The notes beneath the pieces are model-generated. The model saw only the letters and a program-made list of their open reading frames with translations. It made no database searches and had not been told where the DNA came from. Shown here piece by piece: positions 18,270 through 24,912 of a DNA stretch of 31,617 bases. Each line of letters begins with the position of its first letter. Position 1 is the first letter of the stretch. Location: assembly GCA_028818385.1 (NCBI GenBank), contig JAPPNY010000113.1, positions 1 to 31,617 on the forward strand, read 5' to 3'. The position numbers and the translations under genes are program-made. This DNA comes from Spirochaetaceae bacterium (GTDB lineage Bacteria > Spirochaetota > Spirochaetia > SZUA-6 > Bin103).

Positions 18270-19271
18270 TCAGGGCTGCCTCTCCACGACTGCCTCGAGC
18301 TCTTCCCCGCGGGCGAAGCGGTTCAGGTTCTCCAGGGCGAATCGGGCGCGATTGCGCGATGTGCCGTCGGTACCGCCGGCCGTGTGCGGGCTGACGTAGA
18401 CATTCGGCAGTTGGAACACCGGGTGGGCCGGATCGGCCGGTTCGTGAGCGAACACGTCGAGGCCCGCGCCGCCGAGCCGTCGCTCGAGGAGCGCATCGTA
18501 GAGCGCATGCTCATCGATCAGCTCGCCGCGGGCGACGTTGATGATGCAGGCCGTGGGCTTCATCAGCCCGATGCGCCGCCGGTCGATGATGGCCTTGGTC
18601 TGGTCGGTCAGATGCAGGTGCGGCGAGAGGAAGTCGCACTGCGCGACGACGCCGTCCAGGTCGTCGGGCCCGCCGAGAAGCTCGGGCTTCAGCTCATGGA
18701 GCACCTGCTGCTCGATCGGCCGCACGTCGATCGCCAGGATCCGCATTCCGAACGCCCTGGCGCGGCGGGCAAGCAGTTGCCCGCTGTTGCCGAAGCCGAC
18801 GATCGCCAGGCTGCGGCCCGCAGGCTCCAGACCGTTCGGGGAGTAGAGCTCGCCCCGCATGAACGTGCGCCGGCCCTCTTCGTAGCGGTGCGCGAGCATG
18901 AGCAGGAACATCATGGCGCGGTCCGCCAGGGCGACGCTGCTCAGATGGCCGGGGCAGTGGCACAGCAGCATGCCGGCGTCGAGGATCCTGTCGACCTCGA
19001 CGTGGTCCAGTCCGTTCGTCTGCGCCTGGACGAACCTGACGCCGGCCTGCGCCGCGGCCTCAATCAGCTCGCCGCTGATATTGCCGCCCAGGTCGACGAT
19101 CACCTCCACACCCTCGAACTGGGCGGTGGCCTCGCGCTCGGCGTCGAACACCCGCAACTCGTGACTGCCGGCGATGGTCGCCACGACGTCGTCGGCCCAG
19201 GACGGATCGATCCCGGCGGGGTGCGGCATGAAGAGAACGTTGAGCCGACGCATCATCGGTCCAGCGGTCAT
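18270..19271 (-). CDS. D-2-hydroxyacid dehydrogenase (NAD-dependent)
   Basis: A 333-residue enzyme of the phosphoglycerate/D-isomer-specific 2-hydroxyacid dehydrogenase family. GFGNSG (159-164) and D182 bind NAD. The catalytic triad is R248 (NVARGELI), E277 (AHEPAD) and H296 (SPHTAGG). It would reversibly oxidise a D-2-hydroxyacid to a 2-oxoacid. ATG 19271 forms an ATGA overlap with the stop of the upstream Ig/ankyrin gene and has GAAGG 6 nt upstream. The first ~20 codons are partly duplicated at 20085-20142 (chimeric remnant). The AAA ATPase follows 3 bp downstream. Confidence 0.9.
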   Translation of the reverse strand: MTAGPMMRRLNVLFMPHPAGIDPSWADDVVATIAGSHELRVFDAEREATAQFEGVEVIVDLGGNISGELIEAAAQAGVRFVQAQTNGLDHVEVDRILDAGMLLCHCPGHLSSVALADRAMMFLLMLAHRYEEGRRTFMRGELYSPNGLEPAGRSLAIVGFGNSGQLLARRARAFGMRILAIDVRPIEQQVLHELKPELLGGPDDLDGVVAQCDFLSPHLHLTDQTKAIIDRRRIGLMKPTACIINVARGELIDEHALYDALLERRLGGAGLDVFAHEPADPAHPVFQLPNVYVSPHTAGGTDGTSRNRARFALENLNRFARGEELEAVVERQP

Positions 19272-20082
19272 CTTCTGCCTTCGAAGAACGGGCTCAACAA
19301 GGACCGATAGTCCTCCGTGCTCAGGTCTGAGGGAATCTCGAAGGAGATGCCGCCACGCGGCACGACCGCTCCACCATCGGCGAGCGCCTGCATGATCAGG
19401 CGGATCTCGGCCAACGGCTTCCCGCCCGCCAGGGCGCAGGAAATCGGATGGGTTCGCGGCCTGTCGCCGTACGAGATGTTCGGATCGGCGCCAAGATCCA
19501 GCAGCATCTTCACTTCGCGAGGTCCGGCGTATCGCGCGGCCTTGCACAGCGCGGTACCGTCGAAGTCGACCGCGTCGATGTCTTCGCCAAGCTCGTCGAG
19601 GCTCCATCCCGAGCGCGGCGATTCGACGATGATCGTGAACGTCAGCCAGTCCTTGTCGCCGCCGGTGGTATCGCCATCCGAGTCGACGACCGTGTAGATC
19701 ATCGAGTACGCGCCAGGCTCTGCGGGAATCCCCTTCAACGTGGTCCTGGCCAGGGCGAGGCCGGGGACTTGGGGATAGAGCTGGTAGATCAACGGTCCGT
19801 TGGCTCGCGTCGCAGCCGGCAACTTCAATTCGATCTCTTCGCCGACGAGGTACACCTGGGTGTCGACACTCTGGCTCCCGAAGTGCGGCCTGGCGCCTTG
19901 CGGCGCAACACGAACGTTGACCGCAAGGAGCGCAACCATTATTGCGGCCAGGGACGTAACGACGATCAGGACCGCCCGCACCTTGGCGCGCGGCTGAGGT
20001 TCCATGGACTCGGTGATCATCGCGGCGCCCGCCCGGTCCCGAGTGTAGTCATACGCTCCGGCACCGCTCACTCCAGGAACGC
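19206..20082. repeat. Tandem duplication, copy A (~0.88 kb)
   Basis: This segment runs from the ATCGAT in the dehydrogenase 5' end (19206-19211) to the fusion point near 20083. It carries Ig/ankyrin gene A and resembles copy B along its length at DNA and protein level, with many substitutions. Boundaries are accurate to a few bases. Confidence 0.75.
19268..20071 (-). CDS. Membrane-anchored Ig-like (He_PIG) / ankyrin protein, copy A
   Basis: A 267-residue protein not recognised as a named family. An N-terminal cytoplasmic stub is followed by one transmembrane helix (about 33-52). An Ig-like 'putative Ig' domain follows (about 72-150, with LKGIPAEPGAYSMIYTVVDSDGD). Then come two or so ankyrin-type repeats (about 164-240, with DGTALCKAAR and VKMLLDLGADPN). 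The GTG start at 20071 is conserved in copy B; ATG 20020 is an alternative. Its stop overlaps the dehydrogenase ATG, and its GTG overlaps the stop of the chimeric remnant (GTGA). By topology the Ig and ankyrin parts may lie outside the cytoplasmic membrane. Function unknown; a protein-binding role is inferred. Confidence 0.72.
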   Translation of the reverse strand: MSGAGAYDYTRDRAGAAMITESMEPQPRAKVRAVLIVVTSLAAIMVALLAVNVRVAPQGARPHFGSQSVDTQVYLVGEEIELKLPAATRANGPLIYQLYPQVPGLALARTTLKGIPAEPGAYSMIYTVVDSDGDTTGGDKDWLTFTIIVESPRSGWSLDELGEDIDAVDFDGTALCKAARYAGPREVKMLLDLGADPNISYGDRPRTHPISCALAGGKPLAEIRLIMQALADGGAVVPRGGISFEIPSDLSTEDYRSLLSPFFEGRR

Positions 20083-20142
20083 GTCGATCGCGGCGGGATA
20101 CGGCATGAAGAGCACGCTGAGCGACCGCATCATCGGTCCCAT
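20068..20142 (-). pseudogene. Chimeric remnant: dehydrogenase start fused to hydrolase end
   Basis: A 24-codon ORF. Its first part (GPMMRSLSVLFMPYPA) matches the dehydrogenase start (GPMMRRLNVLFMPHPA). Its end (AAIDAFLE and TGA) is identical to the C-terminus of the alpha/beta hydrolase. The join falls at an ATCGAT/ATCGAC sequence shared by both parents, so it is the junction of the tandem duplication. It starts inside the end of Ig/ankyrin gene B and its stop overlaps the GTG of gene A, so it could still pass ribosomes between the two genes. It is unlikely to make a functional protein. Confidence 0.78.
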
Positions 20143-20946
20143 CGTGCCGCTTCGAAGAACGGTCTCAAGAGCGAAAACATGTCCTCCGGGTCCAGATGTA
20201 CACGAACCACGGCAAGACCATCGTCCGGGATGACCGCTCCGCCATCGGCGAGCGCCTGCATGATCAGGCGGATCTCCGTCAACGGCTTCTCGCTCGCCAG
20301 TGCGCAGGAGATCGGATGGATTTCGTGCCTGCCTGCAGGGTAGAGATTCGGATCCGCGCCCCGATCCAGCAGCATCTTCACTTCGGCATGTCCCGCGTGT
20401 CTGGCGGCCTTGCACAGTACGGTACCCTCATCGTCGATCGCGTTGATGTCTTCGCCGATCTCCGGGCTCACACTTGAACGCGGCCACTCGACGAGTATCG
20501 TGAACGTCAGCCAGTCCTTGTCGCTACCGGTGGTATCCTCATCCGAGTCCACCACCGTGTAGATCATCGAGTACGTGCCCGGCGCCGACGGAGTCCCGTG
20601 CAAGGTGGAGCCCGACAAGGTGATGCCTGGGACTTTCGGATACAGCGTGTAGATCAGCGGTCCGTTGGCTCGCGCTGCCGTCGGCAGCTTGAGTTCGATC
20701 TCGTCGCCCACGACGTAGACCTGGGTTTCGACCTCCTGGTCCCCGAAGTGCGGCGTGGCGTCTACCGGTGCAACGCGAATACGGAACACCATGAGCGCGG
20801 CCACGATCGCCGCCACGGACGCGACGACGATCAGCGCCGCCCGTGCCTTCGCGTACGGCCGCGGTTCCGTGAACTCGCTGATCAGCGCCGTCCCCTCCCG
20901 ATCCCGAGTGTAGTCGCACGGGCCGGCGCCGGTCACTCGAGAAACG
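20083..20946. repeat. Tandem duplication, copy B (~0.86 kb)
   Basis: This segment runs from the fusion point near 20083 to the ATCGAT in the hydrolase 3' end (20947-20952). It holds Ig/ankyrin gene B and the duplicated dehydrogenase start. It is directly adjacent to copy A in the same orientation. Confidence 0.75.
20130..20936 (-). CDS. Membrane-anchored Ig-like (He_PIG) / ankyrin protein, copy B
   Basis: A 268-residue paralogue of the adjacent copy A, roughly two-thirds identical by eye, with the same layout: N-terminal stub (CDYTRDRE), transmembrane helix ~33-52, Ig-like domain ~72-150 (LHGTPSAPGTYSMIYTVVDS), ankyrin-type repeats ~163-240 (VLCKAARHAG, VKMLLDRGADPN). GTG 20936 overlaps the hydrolase stop (GTGA). 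It has no in-frame ATG near its start, which supports GTG initiation in both copies. Its stop overlaps the chimeric remnant. The Ig-like and IEIRLIMQALADGGAV-like parts are the best conserved, suggesting selection on both domains. Function unknown. Confidence 0.72.
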   Translation of the reverse strand: MTGAGPCDYTRDREGTALISEFTEPRPYAKARAALIVVASVAAIVAALMVFRIRVAPVDATPHFGDQEVETQVYVVGDEIELKLPTAARANGPLIYTLYPKVPGITLSGSTLHGTPSAPGTYSMIYTVVDSDEDTTGSDKDWLTFTILVEWPRSSVSPEIGEDINAIDDEGTVLCKAARHAGHAEVKMLLDRGADPNLYPAGRHEIHPISCALASEKPLTEIRLIMQALADGGAVIPDDGLAVVRVHLDPEDMFSLLRPFFEAARWDR

Positions 20947-21709
20947 CATCGATGGCGGCGGCCGACTCCTCCGGCGCGTCCAGGTCGACCTGGTGGCCGG
21001 CGCCCTCGATCACCTGTACCGCCGCGTCCGGGAGCGTGCGCGCCCAGAGCCCGCGGTAACCGGCGGGCAGGACGCGGTCGGCGCCGCCGAACAGCAGCAG
21101 CGCCGGCCGGTCCAGCCGATGCAGGCGGCGCGAGAGCCGCGTGTCGCCGACCGGCCAGAGCAGGCGCGCCGCCGCCTCCTGGGCGCGCACCTGCACGACC
21201 GCCCACTCCACCGGGTCCGCCGACTCCGGCAGCGCGACGTGGGCGTCCCAGGTGGCCGGATCGCCGCACAGCAGCGCACCCAGGTCTCCCGGCCCCTGCG
21301 CGAAAAGGTCGGCCGTGGGGTCGCCGGCGTCGAACAGTCCCAGCGGCGACGCCAGCACCAGCCGGCGCACCGACGCCGGCCATACGCAGGCCACGTCGGC
21401 GGCCAGCGCGGCGCCCACGGAGACGCCGATCAGGTCGGCTCCGGCGGCACCGGCCGCGGCCAGCAGGTCGTGGGTCGCCAGCAGCCAGTCGAGGTGGTCG
21501 TCGAGCTGGCCGATCGCGTCCGCGCCGGGGAAACCGGGCAGGCTCGGCGCGATCACGCGCCGCGTGCGGGCCAGCCGCTCCAGGAACGGTGTCCAGCGCG
21601 GCAGGCCGCCCACGCCGGCCAGGAACGCGACCGGCTCGCCGGTCCCTTGCTCCCACACGCGGCAGGACACACCGGCGACCCGCACCGTCCGTTCCCGCGG
21701 CTCGCTCAT
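20933..21709 (-). CDS. Alpha/beta-fold hydrolase
   Basis: A 258-residue alpha/beta hydrolase. The nucleophile elbow is GVSVG (S97), and the acid and base are probably D211 (GGADRVLP) and H239 (GAGHQVDL). PGFPGAD (58-64) fits the usual position after strand beta-4. The ATG at 21709 overlaps the monooxygenase stop (ATGA), and its own stop overlaps Ig/ankyrin gene B (GTGA). An LLM monooxygenase followed by a hydrolase suggests ring or ester opening of an oxidised intermediate, which is inference. Its last codons are copied in the chimeric remnant at 20068-20142. Confidence 0.88.
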   Translation of the reverse strand: MSEPRERTVRVAGVSCRVWEQGTGEPVAFLAGVGGLPRWTPFLERLARTRRVIAPSLPGFPGADAIGQLDDHLDWLLATHDLLAAAGAAGADLIGVSVGAALAADVACVWPASVRRLVLASPLGLFDAGDPTADLFAQGPGDLGALLCGDPATWDAHVALPESADPVEWAVVQVRAQEAAARLLWPVGDTRLSRRLHRLDRPALLLFGGADRVLPAGYRGLWARTLPDAAVQVIEGAGHQVDLDAPEESAAAIDAFLE

Positions 21710-22944
21710 GAGCCGTCCTCCCGCGAGTCGTCCACAGCAGCCCGACGGGCGGCCTCCGGCCACCATTGGTCCTCCCACCGGTCGGTGAACAGGTCGCGGA
21801 TCTGCGGCAGCACCCGTTCGGCGAACAGCGTCGTGTTGTGGCGGGTCAGGCCGCGGTCCATGTTGCCGAAGTGCAGGAGCAGCATGAGCTGGCCGATGTT
21901 CAGGTCCACGGCGATGTCCCGCAGCCGCTCCGCCACCTCGTCCGGCGTCCCTACGAGCAGGTAGCCGCGCTCCAGGATCTGGTCGTAGGTGGGCGCCGTT
22001 GTGAACTGCGCGACCGGATTGCCCGGATTGGCCTGCCGGGCGCGGAAGCGGACCGACTCCTCGGTCGCGTAGCCGGGCGGCACCGCGAAGCGCGGGTTGG
22101 TGTGCAGGCAGTTGGTGTAGAAGTACTCCGCCGGCTCGCGGTACATCTCGAGCGCCTCGCGCTTCGTCTCGGCGACGCCGACGAGTTGCAGGTAGCCGGC
22201 CTGGAACGGGTTGGGCTCCCGTCCCTGGCGCTCGAGCTCCGCCCAGTAGCCCTTCAGCACGCCGCGGGCGGTGTGGTAGCCGAAGTAGGACAGCGCCGCG
22301 TACACGTAGCCGTCGCGGCCGCACATGCGCCACGTGTCCGGTGAGCCGCCGCCGGGGATCCAGATCGGCGGACGCGGGCTCTGGATCGGCCGCGGCCAGA
22401 TGTTCACGTAGCGGTGCTGGAAGAAGCGGCCCGCGAACGCGAACGGCTCCCGCTCCTGCCACGCCCGTATCACCAGGTCGCACGCCTCGACATACTTGTC
22501 GCGCAGCGTGCTGGGATTGCGCCCGTAGGCGTAACAGGTGTCCATCGGCGTGCCGAGCGGGAGCCCGGCGATCAGCCGCCCGCCGGAGATGCAGTCCAGC
22601 ATCGCCATTTCCTCGGCGACCCGCAGCGGCGGGTCGTACAGCGCGGGCGCGTTGCCCATCACGCAGACCGCGCCGCGGGTCGTGTTGCGGGCCAGCACGG
22701 ACGCCATCAGGTTGGGCGACGGCATCATGCCGTAGCCGTTGGAGTGGTGCTCGTTGACGCAGACGCCGTCGAAGCCGAGTGCCGCCGCTTCCTCCAGCTC
22801 GTCGAGGTAGTCGCGGTACATGGCGCCGCCGCGCTCGGGTTCGTACAGCCGCGAGTCGATGTCCACCCAGATCGACGGATGCGACTCGCGGAAGTCGTCG
22901 GGGAGCTCCGCGTACGGCATCAGGTGAAAGAACAGGACGTTCAT
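21706..22944 (-). CDS. LLM class flavin-dependent oxidoreductase (luciferase-like monooxygenase)
   Basis: A 412-residue bacterial-luciferase-family enzyme using reduced FMN or F420. VNEHHSNGYG (63-72) and the later DCISGGRLIAGLPLG region are characteristic of the TIM-barrel fold. PIWIPGGGSPDTWR and the C-terminal LLVGTPDEVAERL segment match the monooxygenase branch. It lies 21 bp after the MBL gene and overlaps the hydrolase start. These enzymes oxidise small organics (alkanesulfonates, amines, ketones and others); the substrate cannot be predicted. Confidence 0.9.
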   Translation of the reverse strand: MNVLFFHLMPYAELPDDFRESHPSIWVDIDSRLYEPERGGAMYRDYLDELEEAAALGFDGVCVNEHHSNGYGMMPSPNLMASVLARNTTRGAVCVMGNAPALYDPPLRVAEEMAMLDCISGGRLIAGLPLGTPMDTCYAYGRNPSTLRDKYVEACDLVIRAWQEREPFAFAGRFFQHRYVNIWPRPIQSPRPPIWIPGGGSPDTWRMCGRDGYVYAALSYFGYHTARGVLKGYWAELERQGREPNPFQAGYLQLVGVAETKREALEMYREPAEYFYTNCLHTNPRFAVPPGYATEESVRFRARQANPGNPVAQFTTAPTYDQILERGYLLVGTPDEVAERLRDIAVDLNIGQLMLLLHFGNMDRGLTRHNTTLFAERVLPQIRDLFTDRWEDQWWPEAARRAAVDDSREDGS

Positions 22945-22965
22945 CGTGTGCTCCGCCGGGTCCGG

Positions 22966-24846
22966 TCAGCGGCCGACCGTGACCAGCGCCTCGGCGATTG
23001 CGCCGTGCGATTCGCCGTCGACTTCGATCCGCGCGGTCACCAGCCGGCGGATGCCGTCGCCGGCGGCCGGAGCCGTGGCCTGCAGCGCGACCTCCCCCCT
23101 CTCGCCTGGCCGCAGCCGCACCGAAGCCGCGGCGCCGGCGCGCCAGCCCGGCGGCGCGTCGAGCTCCGCGGCGTAGGTCGCGTCCCGCTCCAGGTTGTTG
23201 CGCAGCAGGAGCCGGTACGTGACCGACCCGCCGGGGTCCACGGTGGCCAGGTACGGGAGCAGCCGCGCCCAGAACAGGTCGACGTAGTGATCGGCCGGCT
23301 CGGCCACCAGGTTGCGGAACGCCCGCTCCTTGCGGGCGATGAAGTCGGCGTATTCGTCGAGCTGCTGCTTCGAGCAGTCGATCACGCCGCCGTGGCCGGG
23401 GCAGATCAGCTCCGGGTCGACGCGGCGCATCACCTCCGCGCAGCGCCGGTGCATGCCGAGCTGGAAGCTGTTGCGCAGGACCGTCGTCTGGATCGGCTTC
23501 CTGATCGTCTCCCCGGCGCGCAGCTCGTTCGAGAGGAAGAAATTGTCACCCGTGAAGGCGACCCTCCGGCCGTCGATCAGGCCGGCGTAGACGGAATGGA
23601 ACTCGGTCTGGCCGGGCGCGAAATGGATGTCGAAACGGTACTCCTCCCACGCGAAGCACTCGCCGTCGTGCAGGTAGCGGTCGATGCGGATCGGCCGCGG
23701 GTACGTGCACGGCGTGCTGGCCCACGCGGCCGGGTCCGCAAGCACCTGCGCGACCTCGCCCAGCGCCCAGCAGCGGGTGCCGTGGTGGCGCTGCAGGTAG
23801 GGAATGCCGCACGTGTGGTCGTCGTGGATGTGGGTGGGCACCACCACGTCGAGCTCGGTCACGCCGTAGTCGTCGCGCAGCTCCTCCAGGTGGTGGGCGA
23901 CGAAGCGCAGCGACTCCTGGCCGTGATGCTCGGAGTTGGTGTGCATGTGGGTGGCCAGCGAGTGGCCGTAGTCGACGAACATCGCCTTGCCGGAATCGCT
24001 CAGCACCACGTAGAAGTTGCTGCAGGTCCACGGCCCGCCCCACAGCAGGTGGCGGGACAGGGGCTGCATCCGGGCGTCCGGCAGGAAGTGGGAGGTCGGC
24101 AGATCCTCCCGCGAGCCGGCCACGCGCAGGCCGTTGCCGAGCGCGACGCAGTCGGCCAGCCGCCGGCGCAGGCGCGCGATGTCGCCGGCGACGTCCGTGA
24201 TCTCATCCCCGTGCGAAGGATAGGCGACCTGCACGTTCAGCCGGTCCAGCGCGTCGATCGACTCGATCGTGAAGCCGACGCCCTCCATGCCGCCGTAGGC
24301 GTACTCCATGGCGTGAAGCTGGTAGAGCCTGCCGCCGGCGCTCATCAGGTCCCCCGTGAACGCCACCCGCTGCCCGTCGATCGTGGCGATGAGCATCGAG
24401 GAGCCGCGCGTGTGCCCCTTGGCCGGAATGATCTCGAAGCGATGGCCGCGCCACGTGAAGGTCTCGTAGTCCTCCAGCACGGCGTCGACGGCGATGTCTC
24501 GCGCTGACGTGAAGAAGGTGTTGCGGTCGTCGTAATTGTCATACACCCGGCGCGTCCGCCAGAACAGCTCGGCCTCCGCGAACAGGTGGCGCTCGTGCTC
24601 GGGCACCGCGACCTGTGCGCCCGCGGCAGCTAGGGCCGGCGTGCCCGCGCATTGATCCCGGTGGTGGTGGGTGTGCAGAACCCATTCCACCGTGGCCGCT
24701 CCCGTCTCGGCCAGAGCCCCGGCGACCGCCCCGGAGCCGGCATCGATCAGCAGCGCCCGGTCACTGTCTACAATAACGTATATGTTGCAAGTATCGGTGA
24801 AGCGGTAGAGGTGCTCGCTCAGTCGCGCCAGACGGGGATCGGCCAT
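22966..24846 (-). CDS. Double metallo-beta-lactamase-fold protein with C-terminal Ig-like domain
   Basis: A 626-residue protein with two MBL-fold units. Domain 1 (about 1-245) has THHHRDQ (H60, H62, D64; the usual last histidine is Q65), H145 (KGHTRGS), D166 (FTGD) and H212 (PSHGD). Domain 2 (about 265-500) has the canonical THIHDDH (H339, H341, D343, H344), H417 (TEFHSVY), D434 (FTGD) and H485 (CPGHG). Residues ~535-626 look like a NEW3-type beta-sandwich. It is probably a hydrolase for an ester, lactone or phosphoester. It lies in the run of genes between the GH127-like enzyme (66 bp) and the monooxygenase (21 bp). No signal peptide is seen. Confidence 0.82.
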   Translation of the reverse strand: MADPRLARLSEHLYRFTDTCNIYVIVDSDRALLIDAGSGAVAGALAETGAATVEWVLHTHHHRDQCAGTPALAAAGAQVAVPEHERHLFAEAELFWRTRRVYDNYDDRNTFFTSARDIAVDAVLEDYETFTWRGHRFEIIPAKGHTRGSSMLIATIDGQRVAFTGDLMSAGGRLYQLHAMEYAYGGMEGVGFTIESIDALDRLNVQVAYPSHGDEITDVAGDIARLRRRLADCVALGNGLRVAGSREDLPTSHFLPDARMQPLSRHLLWGGPWTCSNFYVVLSDSGKAMFVDYGHSLATHMHTNSEHHGQESLRFVAHHLEELRDDYGVTELDVVVPTHIHDDHTCGIPYLQRHHGTRCWALGEVAQVLADPAAWASTPCTYPRPIRIDRYLHDGECFAWEEYRFDIHFAPGQTEFHSVYAGLIDGRRVAFTGDNFFLSNELRAGETIRKPIQTTVLRNSFQLGMHRRCAEVMRRVDPELICPGHGGVIDCSKQQLDEYADFIARKERAFRNLVAEPADHYVDLFWARLLPYLATVDPGGSVTYRLLLRNNLERDATYAAELDAPPGWRAGAAASVRLRPGERGEVALQATAPAAGDGIRRLVTARIEVDGESHGAIAEALVTVGR

Positions 24847-24912
24847 GCCCGCATCGTAGTGGGAGCGCCGACCCCGAGCAATCCGCGCGGTCCCATCGGT
24901 CAGTCACGCTCT

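Noticed and set aside
17325..19310. A 661-codon open frame on the + strand
   Set aside because: It is antisense to the AAA-PDDEXK and dehydrogenase genes, has no recognisable motif and has shadow-like composition.
20937..21656. Apparent hydrolase-region fusion to Ig/ankyrin gene B as one long protein
   Set aside because: The region upstream of 20936 in that frame is a shadow of the alpha/beta hydrolase; the conserved GTG in both copies marks the real start.
22414..24507. A 697-codon open frame on the + strand
   Set aside because: It is antisense to the LLM and double-MBL genes, which carry intact catalytic motifs.
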